A stretch of DNA of 64,000 bases from Pyrenophora tritici-repentis. Lineage: Eukaryota; Ascomycota; Dothideomycetes; Pleosporales; Pleosporaceae. The position numbers were made by a program, and so were the translations under genes. Shown one piece after another: positions 50,600-62,009 of this stretch (its first letter is position 1; the number at the start of each line of letters is the position of its first letter). Below the pieces are notes generated by a model. That model was not told the origin of the DNA. It made no database searches and saw only the letters and a list, made by a program, of their open reading frames with translations. Location of the stretch: NCBI RefSeq assembly GCF_003171515.1, contig NC_089390.1:2046001-2110000 (forward strand). The letters are read 5' to 3'.

Positions 50600-50721
50600 T
50601 GTCCCGTGCCAGACTCGAACTGGCGGCCTTGGGATATCCACCAGTAAACTGGTAGTCATATTATAGGCATGTAAAACACAGAATATGAGACCCACGTGAT
50701 AACCAACTACACCAACGAGAC
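50600..50721 (-). tRNA. tRNA-Met (CAT), elongator, with ~48 nt intron
   Basis: Acceptor arm GTCTCGT pairs with ACGGGAC, discriminator A. The A box (TGGTGTAGTTGGT) and B box (AGTTCGAGTCT) are present and the T stem GCCAG/CTGGC is perfect. The anticodon stem TGGG pairs with CCCA around loop CTCATA, anticodon CAT. The T31-T39 apposition matches elongator tRNA-Met. An intron of about 48 nt (~50636-50683) follows position 37. Confidence 0.88.
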
Positions 50722-51166
50722 TTTGAGACCGCAGATTGAACGACGGGTTGGAGTTGATTGATGACTAATTAGCACCGAAGATAGATATATGTAATAGCTG
50801 GTTGTAGAGGGGCTTGTGTTGACCAGGTAAGGGGAGGAGAGAAGAGGGGCTGAGGGGACCCATTTTGAAATGATTACGTGGTGAGGCTCGGTACCAGTGG
50901 AAGTGCATTAGTTTGGTAAAAGAAAAAGCGGGCTGTGGGCCTATGGTTGAGAGTTGGCCTGTTGTACACAGAGTTAAAACTTAAACTAGGCGGAAAGATT
51001 GTTTTATTGAGGAAATGATGCGATGTACTGGTGTAACTTTCTAGTGCATGCAATTCCTATGTTGCGGCACCAACCCAACCTTTTGTGTAAAAGGCACTCG
51101 CTCGCCAGCAAAAAACATGCCAGCAAGCCTTCCCAGTTCGAGGAGCATGCACCGGCAAAAAGATAA
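50722..51166. other. Spacer between two tRNA genes
   Basis: 445 bp, purine-rich near 50830; no gene seen. Confidence 0.5.
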
Positions 51167-51251
51167 TGGTCACTACGAGGGTCGAACTCGCGACCTTGGC
51201 GTATCATACAAGGTATTAGCACCACGCTCTAACCAACTGAGCTAAGCGACC
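51167..51251 (-). tRNA. tRNA-Ile (AAT) with ~11 nt intron
   Basis: Acceptor GGTCGCT/AGTGACC with discriminator A, D arm GCTCAGTTGGTTAGAGC, anticodon stem TGGTG/CGCCA with loop CTAATA, anticodon AAT, T arm GCGAG-TTCGACC-CTCGT. The extra ~11 nt after position 37 is an intron in the standard place. Confidence 0.92.
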
Positions 51252-51751
51252 GTGAAGGTGTTTTCGATAAAGAAACGTCAGTTTCGAAAATTTAAATCCT
51301 AAGACCGTAATGCTCTCAACAGCGTTAGCCGCTTGTTGGAGGTGGCGATGAGTTCAGTGTCGACAGGGTATGGTGGGGTGAAAGATATTTCCAAGGATAC
51401 AGTCAGAGGGGCGAAGTGGGGTAGCGGAAGTCCGCAGCGCCCGCTCCCATTCGAGACGATTGGATCGCGGGAACGCAGGGTAAATATCATATCTGACTGA
51501 CTAAGTGTATGGGTAAGTTGCCACTATAATGTTTCAAGTTGTGGGTAAAGTCGTGTCAGGTTGGATTTCCTCAACTTTGGGTATCGAGAAAAAAAAATCA
51601 TACCAGATTCAACGCCGACGCTATGCAATAGAAGAAGTTGCTTTCGCACCCACCCGTACTCGTCAAGGCACGCAAACGTTACAGTCTATCGGTGTCTGAA
51701 CGGCTCTTGGATGGCGTGCGCGTAGCGTGAGACGGGCGCAAGCAAAGATGC
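51252..51751. other. Intergenic
   Basis: Between tRNA-Ile and the 3' end of the G-patch gene; short frames only. Confidence 0.5.
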
Positions 51752-52456
51752 TTAGTCGCCCAACTGCCTCAAGTACTTCTCCACCTCATCGTTTCCATAG
51801 AACATCTTCTGCAGATTATTGTGTCTCTTCTTCTCAACCAGTGCCAGTTTCCTGACCTTACCAGCATCGAGCCTAGCCTCTCTGACGTCTGCGCGGCTTG
51901 CGCCACCTAATTCCCGCCTCTTTTGGTGGTCTTTCTTGTCTATTCCCAAGCCCAACTTGTCCCGCTTCTCTTTCGGTACCAGTGGGAATAGCATACCCTG
52001 GCCGCTGGAGCCTAGACCCTTGCGCGCATCTACGTCGTAGCCATGCTTTTCCATGTATTTCAGCCCCATTCTCGTTCGGTCGATGGCCGAGGGAATGGGT
52101 GCTCGGGGTAGGACTGCTTGATGTGCAGGGCTGAGGTAATGTATGCGCTGGTCGGATTCTTTGACAGGCTCGCCACATATTCCGCATCGAGGGTAGGCGT
52201 CTGGTTCGGGTTTCGGCTCGCCGTTGGGAAACATGATGGCAAGATATTTTTCGGCCATGGTCTTGCCGTTTGTCCCTGTAGAGGCTGGCTGGACCTCAGG
52301 CGCAGATGATACGAACTGGATGGGATTCTTCCACAGACCACGACCGAAAGCGCGTTGTTGGACAAACGGCTTGGTGGAAATGTCGGGGTCGTCTTCGGGT
52401 AGCTTATCTTCGCATGCTTCCTCGTCAAGAGGTGGATTCGCAGGGGGCGCCGTCAT
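51752..52456 (-). CDS. G-patch domain protein
   Basis: A single exon of 234 residues from ATG 52456. A Cys-x2-Cys motif with a following His (CGICGEPVKESDQRIHYLSP) lies at about residues 92-112, and a G-patch (RMGLKYMEKHGYDVDARKGL) begins at ~130 with the glycines that define it. The C-terminus is basic, ending KMFYGNDEVEKYLRQLGD. G-patches bind and activate DEAH helicases such as Prp43 or Prp2, in splicing or ribosome assembly. The layout resembles fungal GPANK1-like proteins. The particular helicase partner is not known. Confidence 0.87.
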   Translation of the reverse strand: MTAPPANPPLDEEACEDKLPEDDPDISTKPFVQQRAFGRGLWKNPIQFVSSAPEVQPASTGTNGKTMAEKYLAIMFPNGEPKPEPDAYPRCGICGEPVKESDQRIHYLSPAHQAVLPRAPIPSAIDRTRMGLKYMEKHGYDVDARKGLGSSGQGMLFPLVPKEKRDKLGLGIDKKDHQKRRELGGASRADVREARLDAGKVRKLALVEKKRHNNLQKMFYGNDEVEKYLRQLGD

Positions 52457-52646
52457 GATTGCACGTGCAATTGTGAGGTTTCGCGACAGACTGGTAGTGA
52501 AGTGGATGGTGAAAGTAACAGAGGGCAGGCAAACGCGCCATCACATGCTATGACGCCACGTGGGTAGCTGCGCTGCTGTGGCCCGCCTAGCGAGTCACGT
52601 CGGATCCGCGTCCTTGAACCCTTTGCGTCCCACCATCAACGCCAAG

Positions 52647-53914
52647 ATGCCCATCAACATCCTCGCCCAGGCCTTTTCAGAGGGCCTCGACTCGGTTCCC
52701 TATGGCTACACTGTAGTACAGGTTGCAGTCGTCTTTGGTGTACTTTATGTGCTGAAATGGTTCTTCAATGGCCCGAGCAATGGCTCAGAGAGGAACATGC
52801 ACTCAAAAGTCGTCATGGTTACGGTAAGCATTGGACGAAAGAGGCCAGACTTGGGCATACTAATCATCTCTAGGGCGGTACAGCTGGTATAGGCGCTGAA
52901 GTGGTAAGGGGCCTGGCATCTCGCGGTGCTCAGATAATCCTCTTGGTCCGGCAACCACTCGTCGACCCCTTTCTCGTCGACTACATCGAAGACCTACGCA
53001 CCCAGACAGGCAATGAGCTCATCACGGCCGAGCACGTCGATCTCGAATCGCTGCATTCGATACGCCAATTCGCAACCAAATGGGTTGACAATGCTCCGCC
53101 GCGCCGTCTCGATGCCATCATACTGTGTGCGAACACGATGACTCCCCCTGGCGGAAAAGCAACGCAGACCGAAGATGGACTAGAGGCAACTTGGGGTGTC
53201 AACTACGTCGCCAACTTCCATCTGCTGAGCATTCTCAGCCCTGCCATACGTGCGCAGCCTCCAGACCGAGACGTCCGAATTATCTTCGGCACATGTCCAG
53301 CATACGTAGGCGGAAAGCTGCCTGGCATCGATGCAAAGTCGCAGAAAGGGGCAAGCACGGAGCCGGGACAACTGGACTTCACGCCATCAACCGTATACGC
53401 TACTTCCAAGCTCGCCCTCATGACCTTTGCCGTTGCCTTTCAGAAACATCTCTCAAACTACGCTCGTCCGGACAAGAAACCAATGAACGCGCGCGTCATC
53501 ATGGTGGACCCGGGCTGGACCCGCACCCCTGGTATGCGACGCTACCTTACCTTTGGCTCGCTCTGGGGACTCGCCATGTACCTCATGACATGGCCACTCT
53601 GGTGGGTTGTCCTCAAGAGCCCCGACCACGGCGCGCAGACCTTCCTCTACGCCGCCATGGAAGCACAATGGGGCAGAGGCGAGGGATCCTATTTCCTCAA
53701 AGAATGCAGACGAAAACTCTGGACTCGCAAGGAAATTGACGACGAGCTTCTACAAAAGAAGCTCTGGGAGAGCAGTGAGAAGACGATTGAGGTTCTCGAA
53801 AAGGAGGGCGCTAAACGCAGGGCGTTTGAGAAGAAGCAGAAGGAGAAGGCCGGTGGCAAGACTGCTGCGCCGGAGAAAGCGACGACTAATGGACAGCCCA
53901 AGGAACGGAAATAA
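52647..53914 (+). CDS. Membrane-anchored short-chain dehydrogenase/reductase
   Basis: Exons 52647-52823 and 52874-53914 (50 bp intron) give 405 residues. An N-terminal membrane helix (YTVVQVAVVFGVLYVLKWFF, ~20-40) precedes the NAD(P) motif TGGTAGIG (~59-66), formed across the splice junction. The catalytic YATSK is at ~233-237, with a conserved DPGWTRTPG after it. A second hydrophobic stretch (~285-305) and a Lys/Glu-rich tail follow. The topology fits an ER or lipid-droplet oxidoreductase such as the Env9/retinol-dehydrogenase-like SDRs. Substrate is unknown; sterol, retinoid-like or lipid carbonyls are candidates. Confidence 0.87.
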
Positions 53915-54779
53915 AGCGTCTGGAGATGGGTGGGCTTGTTACGCACTTTTTTACTTGAAACGAGCAATATGACTTTTAGACAAACATAGACATTGAAATT
54001 TATCACGGCTTAGCAACACCCATCTCCTAGCATTCCACCCGCCTGGCTTAATTTCACGTCTTCCCGTCTGTCTGTTGGATGGCTTCGTTGGCCATCTGAA
54101 GAATACGACACATGAATGAGCAGGTAAGTAGATACAGCTCACAAATCGTCATCATCTGAATATCATTATCCGTGCTACTACATTTCCTTTGCTGACGACT
54201 GTTGATCTATTGTTAGTCACACAAGTACGGTAGCGGTAGTTAGGTAGATTGATTGATAATCCATGCTGCGACAAGCACAGGGTTCGTAACACAAGTGGGC
54301 CCCTTCATCAGCCCAACACGAAAGACTACGCGTATTTAGGGTCCGTTTGCCACATGCACGTACTTAAGTACCTCGTTCTCTCCCACCCACTTTGTCGAAT
54401 GCAAGTTCGCTCTTCCGCACATACAGGTTTGATTGATAATTACTTATTAAAACTTAAACTTTACTACCATACGTAACCACCTCATCATCCATCAATCCAA
54501 CCATCACCAATAGAACGCAAGTCGTATTACCAACCACAGACACCAAACATTACCCGCTGTCGTATAAAATCACAAAAAAAGGTATAGTGCGAAGTCGTTA
54601 GTCCTTTAAACAAGAATAACAGCATCGCGTCGTAAAAAAACGTTCCGAACACCCAGAGGGTGAACGAGAGGGAGACAGTAGCCAGATGCACATGTTCTGT
54701 GTGGAACAATGTGCGTGGCTGAGCCATTGCTTCATCGGATAGCGTCAAGGGGTTCATCGTTTCCGTCTGCCCAGCTTGT
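53915..54779. other. Convergent intergenic stretch
   Basis: 865 bp between the SDR and GPI-protein 3' ends; AT-rich patches, no gene. Confidence 0.5.
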
Positions 54780-55509
54780 TTACAAGGCGAGCATACCGAC
54801 AAGACCCACTACCGCACCAACACCAGCGCTGAAAGAAAGCTTAGAAGCAGCGCCAGTAAAGGTAGGAATGGCAGGTTCGGCGGAAGTACCGCTAGGTGTC
54901 AATGTGACACTGACAATGCCAGTGGCAGTCATGGTAGGCATAACGACAGTGCTGTTCAGGCCAACAGTTGGGTAAGGCATAGGCTTGGAAGTGCTGGAGC
55001 TAGAGACAATAGCGCTGCTGCTCTTGGGGGCCGCGGAGCTGGAAGGCGTGGCAGAGGGGGTAGGAGTGGGAGTCGGGGTGGGCGTGGGAGTGGGAGTGGG
55101 AGTGGCGGATGTCTCATGGGGGTACACTTCAGGCAGCAGAGTGACGATGCTCGTGGGGATTGTAGAGTACCATGTTGGCGGCTTGCCTTCTGAGATGCAG
55201 GATTGCACGCCGGCGGCGAAGGCGGCGGGAGATGCGAGGGCGTAGGCGATTTCGTCCTTGGGAATTACCTTGGCGAGAGCCATAAGGACGGCATCTTGCA
55301 CGGCAGGGCTAAATGGTTGGTATGTTAGTAAGATTTCTATGTATGACGTGAAGTTTGTTTTTCGGGTAGAACGCGTGGTAGTCGCGCGTTTTTCCCCATG
55401 CTAGGGGACGGCAAACTGTGGAGATGAATAGTACTTACTCAACAGCAGCCTCAGCCCTCACACCCATCATAAGCGCACCCAGCGCCACAATAACAGTCTT
55501 GAACATCAT
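54780..55509 (-). CDS. GPI-anchored Ser/Thr/Pro-rich cell-wall protein
   Basis: Exons 55439-55509 and 54780-55308 (130 bp intron, GTAAGT donor, CATTTAG acceptor) encode 199 residues (ATG at 55509, another directly after at 55506). A signal peptide (FKTVIVALGALMMGVRA) is followed by a short folded region of ~70 residues containing a single Cys, a Thr-Pro repeat tract, a Ser-rich region, and a C-terminal hydrophobic tail (SAGVGAVVGLVGMLAL) preceded by small residues, the pattern of a GPI attachment signal. Such proteins sit in the plasma membrane or wall and are heavily O-glycosylated. Enzymatic function is not indicated. Confidence 0.8.
55060..55110 (-). repeat. 6-bp tandem repeat coding Thr-Pro
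   Basis: Imperfect copies of ACTCCC (minus strand) giving consecutive Thr-Pro dipeptides in the GPI-protein stalk. Unit size keeps the frame, so copy number can vary without breaking the gene. Confidence 0.85.
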
Positions 55510-56821
55510 CTTTGCTCGAGTATATCAATTGCTTGTCTTGTCGCGTGTATGTAAATCGCAATAAGGTAGTGAGTGTGATAGTCGCGCGTAGCAGTGTTAC
55601 GGTCCGAAAATGAGTGTGGGGAACCTTTTGTTGTTTGTTCGCAAATAATGAGCGTGAAGGTGTGTTGCGTAGACAAGAAGAGAGAGAGAGATGAAAGGGC
55701 GGATCCCGGTCGTATTTGAAACTCGGGGACTACGGCACGAAAGGTCACGATGGTTTATCGTGCCTCTCCGGCGGCGGCTATCATGGCGAAATTTAAAATT
55801 GCACGTCGTCGGATGGGGATGGGTGGACTGGACTGGACTTGCTTGGGGTGGGCGCGCAGACGTTGGAATTGGAATTACGGTAAACAAGCGATATGAGAGC
55901 GGCTGATCTGGCATCCTCCTTTCTCTCAATGCTGGGAGGGTATTGGTGATGTTCCTGGCTATATCGTGCGTAGCGGATTGCTACGATTCTCCGACCATGT
56001 CTTCGTTCACGATACGCTGGCACCGTCAACGTGGCAAACACGAGGCCGTTACGTCGTGTTCCCGTACGCTCAGCCTCGTGAACGGTGAGCCAGAGGCCCA
56101 TGCCATTGCGCACGGCGCACGGCGCAGATGCTTAGAACATGTTCATCTCATTTCCGACAGAGTGCGGAGAGGACGATTAGCAGTCCAATGAGAGAGCGGG
56201 CGCGACGTCGGTGGCTCAAGGGTTAATTTTCCACTTTTTAAGCATGTCAGGGGTTGTCGTTGGCGCAGCCGGCACACTTGCATGCAGGGCATCATGAGCC
56301 GCATATGTTGCACATTTTGCGGATGCCAATGACGGCGGGTGGTATGTAGACGACAGTCTCGTCTCCACTGCTGGTAACTATCGCGTGTGCTTGCTTGTGC
56401 ATACCTGGTAGGCACTCGTATTCACGGGTCTTTCCTCTACTGGACTCTCCTCACCGTTACCATTAACATAGTTATTCCATTATCAACCTGCCCAGATATT
56501 ACCGTCATGAGATACTGCGCATCGCAATTTGACCTCGGAAGACCGGCTCTTATTGACAAGACGATATCGTCCCCAAGCGTCCCGATGTCCTTTCGCATCG
56601 ATAGATCCGAGGAATCGTGGTCCCAGCGCTCGACTTCTTTCACCCCCATGACGAGTAGTTGTTCGGCTGGCTAAAGCATGGAGATGGGTTGATTGAAAAG
56701 GCATTTACGCCATTGCTTTGCGGGAGATTGAATCCAGTAGGCTAGGTAAACCTTGCTTGGAACTATGTACCGGACGACTTGAGTCGTGATTATCGATTTC
56801 TGTGGTTTGCGGGGATTGACG
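55510..56821. other. Intergenic, no intact gene
   Basis: 1.3 kb upstream of the GPI-protein gene. Short frames only; no domain. Decayed transporter sequence begins at its right end. Confidence 0.45.
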
Positions 56822-57028
56822 GTTGAAGAAGCGCACCACTTCCGCACTATCCATGACTCTGGCCTGATTATCGTACTTGGGGCGGGCAGCATCGCGGAAA
56901 GCGGCACGCAGGAGCGAGTTGTCGACCGAGTGGGCTTGTACTCTAAGCGGAGCGCGCACGAGACGTTGTTCACGAGCGAAGACGAGAAGATGCAGAAGCC
57001 GGAATTCAGCAAATATGAAACAGAGTAA
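56822..57028 (+). pseudogene. Remnant of an ABC transporter C-terminus
   Basis: A 68-codon piece reads HHFRTIHDSGLIIVLGAGSI then AESGTQERVV, which lines up with the H-loop and following strand of ABC exporters (AHRLxTIxxADxIIVLxxGxI, xExGTHxEL). The expected Ala-His-Arg is degraded to His-His-Phe. No Walker A, signature or Walker B motif is found upstream, so only the tail remains. It ends in a charged tail at 57028. Confidence 0.5.
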
Positions 57029-58039
57029 GTGAGGGTAAGCGTTCTAGCGCAGCCTATTCTAACTTTCAAAACAAATCTTCCTGTTGATAATAGTCAGCGT
57101 AAAGAAATATGAAAATTCTAGTTGCTTAAAAAGCGAGTAGCTCATTCAGTAAGCTATGTGTGACCTTACTGCCCTATTTCATGGTACTTATGTACTCTTC
57201 TCGTACACCAAGAAGCGTCTCTGCTATTTGTATGTTACATACGCCCTCTGTAGTCATTAGCTCCAGGTAATAACTGCAACCCAGCTCAGATTAGACATTT
57301 AGTCTCAGTGATTCCGCAGACTCCAACGCGTCTGACACCTCGAGTGCTCCAAGCCGGGCCTCTTGAGTGTTCTGTGTGATGAAGACTTCAACGAAAGATT
57401 TTGTTGGGCTCAGTTCAGTCACTTCTGTTCATCGACCTGAGCAATTGCTTTGCATATCGGAAGTCTTCAAGAGATTTCACACACTGTGTGATGTGAATAT
57501 GAGCTCTGGACTGCTTCAGCACGAAATGCCGATGCAATATTATCCAGAATAGTTGACTTCGGTACGAGGGTTGTGTAAAGCAGCCCTAACAGCATGATGT
57601 TCGAAGTACGTAAGCCGGAGCGTCTGGGTAAGGTGCTTCTCGTGAAATGGAGGACTAAGGTCATGTGTCTGGCCATCCACAAACCCATCGTGCCCATCCG
57701 CATACGTGTACACGAATGCATCAATATACCTATTAAACAGCGGCGAAGGACTGGGCTTGCTCTCCGCCTAGCTCAAGGAAGTGGCCCTCATGCCCTGATA
57801 TCTAGGCTTCTATGGCTAGGACCTATGACCATGCTTCTCGAAATCTAGCCTCCTTTTCTGTGTGTGATCCAAGAACGGAACTCATGATCCGCCTATGTCT
57901 TTCGTTTAATTATTTTTTTCGATAATCGCAACCCTCCAATTTCTAAAGGTCGATCTCCACATACGGTTTACTGAAAACATTGGCGTCCGTATGCACCTCC
58001 TATCGCGAAAGCTGCCACCAAGTGTATTCCAACGCGAAC
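57029..58039. other. Intergenic between two transporter remnants
   Basis: About 1 kb, AT-richer than the surroundings; no gene or clear remnant seen. Confidence 0.45.
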
Positions 58040-58692
58040 TTCAACACCAGATCGACTCCCAAGCTGAATTTCATCACCATTCGCGTTCTTGTTGCTTTCT
58101 TCTTTGCGAGCATAGAAAGGTAAGCACTTCAACTGACCATTTAATATGTATTTGTTCGCTTTGGATGGAGTGTGGCCGAAGCAACCTTGTTCATCCCCTC
58201 AAAGGCATCGTCACTCTTGTGGCTCTGCTGATTCTATTACCAAAACTCTCAAACGCATTCAGTATACATATGTAAACTTACAGCAAAGATCTCTGCGTCG
58301 TCCGAGCTAGCGCATGGATTCTTGCATTTGGTTCCATCTTAATGGTGTTTGGTCCCAATCTGGTTGTTTTCGGTACGGGAACCAGCCTGCTTGCTTGTGG
58401 CTGAGGATTATGATCTGCCCTTCGGAGTTTGGCTGTAGATTTGTTTGGACCGAATTGTCTTGGGGCTGTGAGCACGGCTATAGCAATGATGCAGAGTAGC
58501 GGTACTATGATATCAGGACCACTCTTCGCATCGGCTTTTCGATATGGTCTCTCCGGCGCTCTCATATGGCGAGGTCTTCCGTACATGGTCGCAGCAGGGG
58601 TTTTCCTCGTTACAATCTGCTTAGTACACTGTATCCCGCAGTGCAGACAAGCACATATACTGGTCGAGGAAAGAGAGTGGAATATGCATTAG
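58040..58692 (+). pseudogene. Decayed MFS transporter, C-terminal half
   Basis: The first part (from ~58064) reads LNFITIRVLVAFFFASIE and meets an intron-like GTAAGC at 58120. A shifted frame then gives GIVTLVALLILLPKLSNAF, SAWILAFGSILMVFGPN and SLAVDLFGPNCLGAVSTAIA through WRGLPYMVAAGVFLVTICLV, which are MFS helices and loops of the second half. In-frame stops occur at 58273-58275 (TAA), 58402-58404 (TGA) and 58411-58413 (TGA), and a frameshift or deletion separates the first two blocks. The N-terminal half is missing. The TGA codons fit CGA-to-TGA changes, in keeping with RIP. Confidence 0.75.
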
Positions 58693-58944
58693 GGGTGAAC
58701 CAAACTAAAAAACTCTTTGCCACAGTCATACATCACTCACAAAAGTCATAGAACAGTATCTTTTTGTAGAATTTATACAATATGTCTATCAGCAACCCAT
58801 AGCGGAGCGTAAAGGACTTCAACAGATTTAGGACAAAAAAACGTATTCATCGTTTGATAATCAAAAAACTACGTATGCAACATATGTCATACGACAACAA
58901 ACAAAAACGCTCACGAAACCCAAAACCATCCCTTTTGTGTTTTC

Positions 58945-60890
58945 CTACAAACTCGCCCTCTCATCACCTCCTAACCGCTTCCCCGTTGCATTTGAAAACC
59001 ACTTATCCAACGCCTCACATGTACCCTTGCCCTCGGCAAGCTTAACAACAACACCCACATATCCATCCGGTCTAACAACGACCACACCACCCGTCTGTTC
59101 ATCAAGACCCATCTTTGCGTGTGCTGCTGCCTTGGCATCAGGGACGCGCTGATCCCAGACATCGTCTGCATAGACGTGATCGGCGTAGCGGGCAAACAGA
59201 CCGGGTAATTGTTCGTCAATATGGATTTCTGGTCTTTGGGCGGAGAAGATAAAGGCGAAAGAGAGGAAGTTGGTGTGGGGGTTGTGACGTTCATGGTAGC
59301 GGTCCTTTGTCTTTAGGTCTTCGGGGAGGAAGGCACTGAAGAATGATGTAGGAGCTGACATGTGTGTTGCGAGGTCTTGGAGGGCGGCGGATGTCTTTGA
59401 GAGGTTGCCACCGAAGACGAAGACGCGGTAGGAGCCGTTGAAGGGGATCTCTTGCTCGAGGTGGACAACGTTTGCGTCGACGACGCGGGTGACGGTTGCC
59501 GGGCTCATGATGCGGCCGGTACGTTGGCTTGTGCCTTTCTGGTAGGAGAGGATGAGTGGGTGTTGGGCGGGGTGCTGGGGACCCCAGTTGATAGCGTTGG
59601 GTGGGTATGCGACTCCGTATCCGCTGGTGAACTCGCAGCTCTCTTTGAATGTCTTGATGAACTCGTTGTCTTCTGCTCCTTGTTTTGTTGATGCGCCGGC
59701 GACTTCACCAGCTGAGGGTATCCGTGCGGAGAAGAGCTTTGCATATCGTGCATCGAAGTCGAGGAGAGATTCTGCAATTTGTTTGCGTTCGCTCTCGTAG
59801 GTTGATAGAATTGTTCGTGGTGCCCATCCACTCTCCACGTGATGAATCTTCCACGCAAGGTTTACTGCGTCGAGGAATGCTGTGTTCATACCCTGACCGG
59901 CCTTGGGGCTGTGCGTGTGGCATGCATCGCCGCCCATGAATACGCGCTCATCGAGGGTGTAGCGCTCAGCGATACCCTGACCGATAGGGTAGACCGAGTA
60001 CCATTCAACCCTGTCCCAAGAAATGGTGTAGGGCTTGAAGATCTCCTTAGCACGCGCTTGTACTTCTTCGGCCGAGACGGTCTTGCGTGGGTTCCAGTCC
60101 TTGTCGGTGGATGAGGCGACTTGGATGTAGAGACGGACCAGGTTGTTTTCGCGGGGAATGATCATGATTGATCCAGCGTCAGAGTGAATTGTGCATTTCA
60201 TCTGAAGTTTGTTAGTATGGAATAGAGATTGGTAAACTCGTAGTCGCTTACCTTGATGTCAGGGAAGGTGGTTCGAACAACACCATCCATAACTCCCCAG
60301 ACGTGTGCGATAGGATCCTTGTAAATCATGTTGACACCTAGTTGCTCCCTGACAAAACTCCGAGCGCCCTCTCCACTGAACAAGTACTTGGCTCGGACTG
60401 TCTCCTCTGCGGTACCATCAATGTGCGCCAGCTTGACCTCAACGGGATAAGTCTTGTCCACGCCATCGTTCTTGAATCCCTTGATGGTCCACGGCCGTTG
60501 AATCTTGCCTCCGTTTGCCTCAATGTCACCAATGAAAGTCCGCTCGATCATGCCCTGGTGGAGCAGAGTGGTGAAAGGATATCTTGCGTCGATAAACTTG
60601 GGACAGCTAGCCCAGGTACCGGTTCGCTGGATGCCTTTTTGCGCAGGGTCCCAAAAAGCAACTTCGTACACCTTAGCAGGCTCCCATTCCATAATCTTGC
60701 GCTTAAGACCCATGTTCCGCAGGAGGTCCAATGAACGCGGTTGGATTCCATCCGCTCGGCCGGTGGCTGTAGGCTCCGACCGGTTGTCGATGTGCTTGAC
60801 TTTGTAACCCCATCTTTGCAGACTTGTCGACAGACAGAGACCAACAGGTCCAGCGCCGACAATGACGATGTCGTAGTTTTCGACGGCCAT
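58945..60890 (-). CDS. FAD-dependent phenol 2-monooxygenase-like protein
   Basis: Exons 60252-60890 and 58945-60201 (50 bp intron, GTAAGC donor) give 631 residues. The dinucleotide fold [12 protein letters not shown] opens the protein (~9-20), [15 protein letters not shown] is the DG-type region, and [20 protein letters not shown] (~310) is the GD motif binding FAD ribose. A thioredoxin-like C-terminal domain of ~180 residues follows, as in yeast phenol hydroxylase. The class hydroxylates phenols to catechols with NADPH and oxygen; fungal paralogues act in aromatic breakdown or secondary metabolism. The start was set at ATG 60890 because the upstream frame lacks another ATG. No other aromatic-pathway gene is adjacent, only decayed transporters. 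Confidence 0.9.
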
Positions 60891-62009
60891 TGCTCCTCGG
60901 TATGATCCGAGCTGCAAATGTGTACAAGGGCGGTTTCAGGTCAGAAAGTAGACGGCAAGGAGGGGCTGAGAGGTATGAAGTCAATTGATAACAATGTAAG
61001 TAAATGTCCAACAGCTTGAGTAGCGGACAAGGTCCTTTATAAGAAAGACATTGGACGGCATGGGGTTCCATGTGGGTCGCGGTTTGGGTAGTGTAGACAT
61101 GGCAAAGAAAGTCGGGAATGTGGAGTGTGTACCGGCAGTGAAATCGGATGCAGAGGGCCCTCATCGAGTAATGCCGCCGACCAACCGTGTCGTCACAGTC
61201 GGCGTGGCGGAAGTTATGCGCGGCACATGGCTGCCAAGCCGACATATTCCGTTTGCATCAGGACTAAGACAGGCTGCTTATGGCCTAGTCACGCGCTACA
61301 AGTACCGTCTTTCCTTGCCTTAGGTTTCGAGACTATCAGCAGCAGATCGAGTATAGCTCCAGGTCAACTCCGCATATGCTTACCATCCTGCCACCAACAC
61401 ACCGCCAACCAGACAGCTCAATCGCGGATGAGTAAAGTACATCGGCGTAAATAACATGGTGAATCGAACAGGAGTCAGCAGTAACACGATGCCGCTACCA
61501 CGGCCGTACTCTTTGCATGAATCAGTGGTTACAACCAGTGCGTGCGCATGAAACCCGGACGGCGCATACCCTCGGTACACGTTCTCGGTACACCTACACC
61601 GGACAAGACATGGGACCTCGCTGCACAGCGCCATTTTCTACAATACTTGGTGACAACATGTAAACTCTGTAATGCCGTATGTATTATCCGATACAACAAA
61701 GCGCACGACGCCAGCGCCAGACACAAAAGCTGACTGAGCAACCCGTAGTATGGTAAGACAATGTCGCAATGAATGCTGAGCTCAAATAGAGCCGAGTCTT
61801 CTCATGGTCCGAGACTCTCTACACCATGTGCGTTTCCTCTCCAAGCCTGGCCCCGGAAATACCCCGCAAGCTTTTGCAGCATTGTGTGGCAAGCAGTGAG
61901 GCTCTGGGCTCTAGCGCTCTTCTCCCCAGAAGTTCCCAATCAAGCCGGTGGCTTATCCAAGCCACCATAACGTCCCCAGCTGAGTTGCCAAGCCAAATCG
62001 TAGACGTAC
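60891..62009. other. Intergenic, no supported gene
   Basis: 1.1 kb between the monooxygenase start and the TMA46 3' end. Short overlapping frames without domains. Confidence 0.5.
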
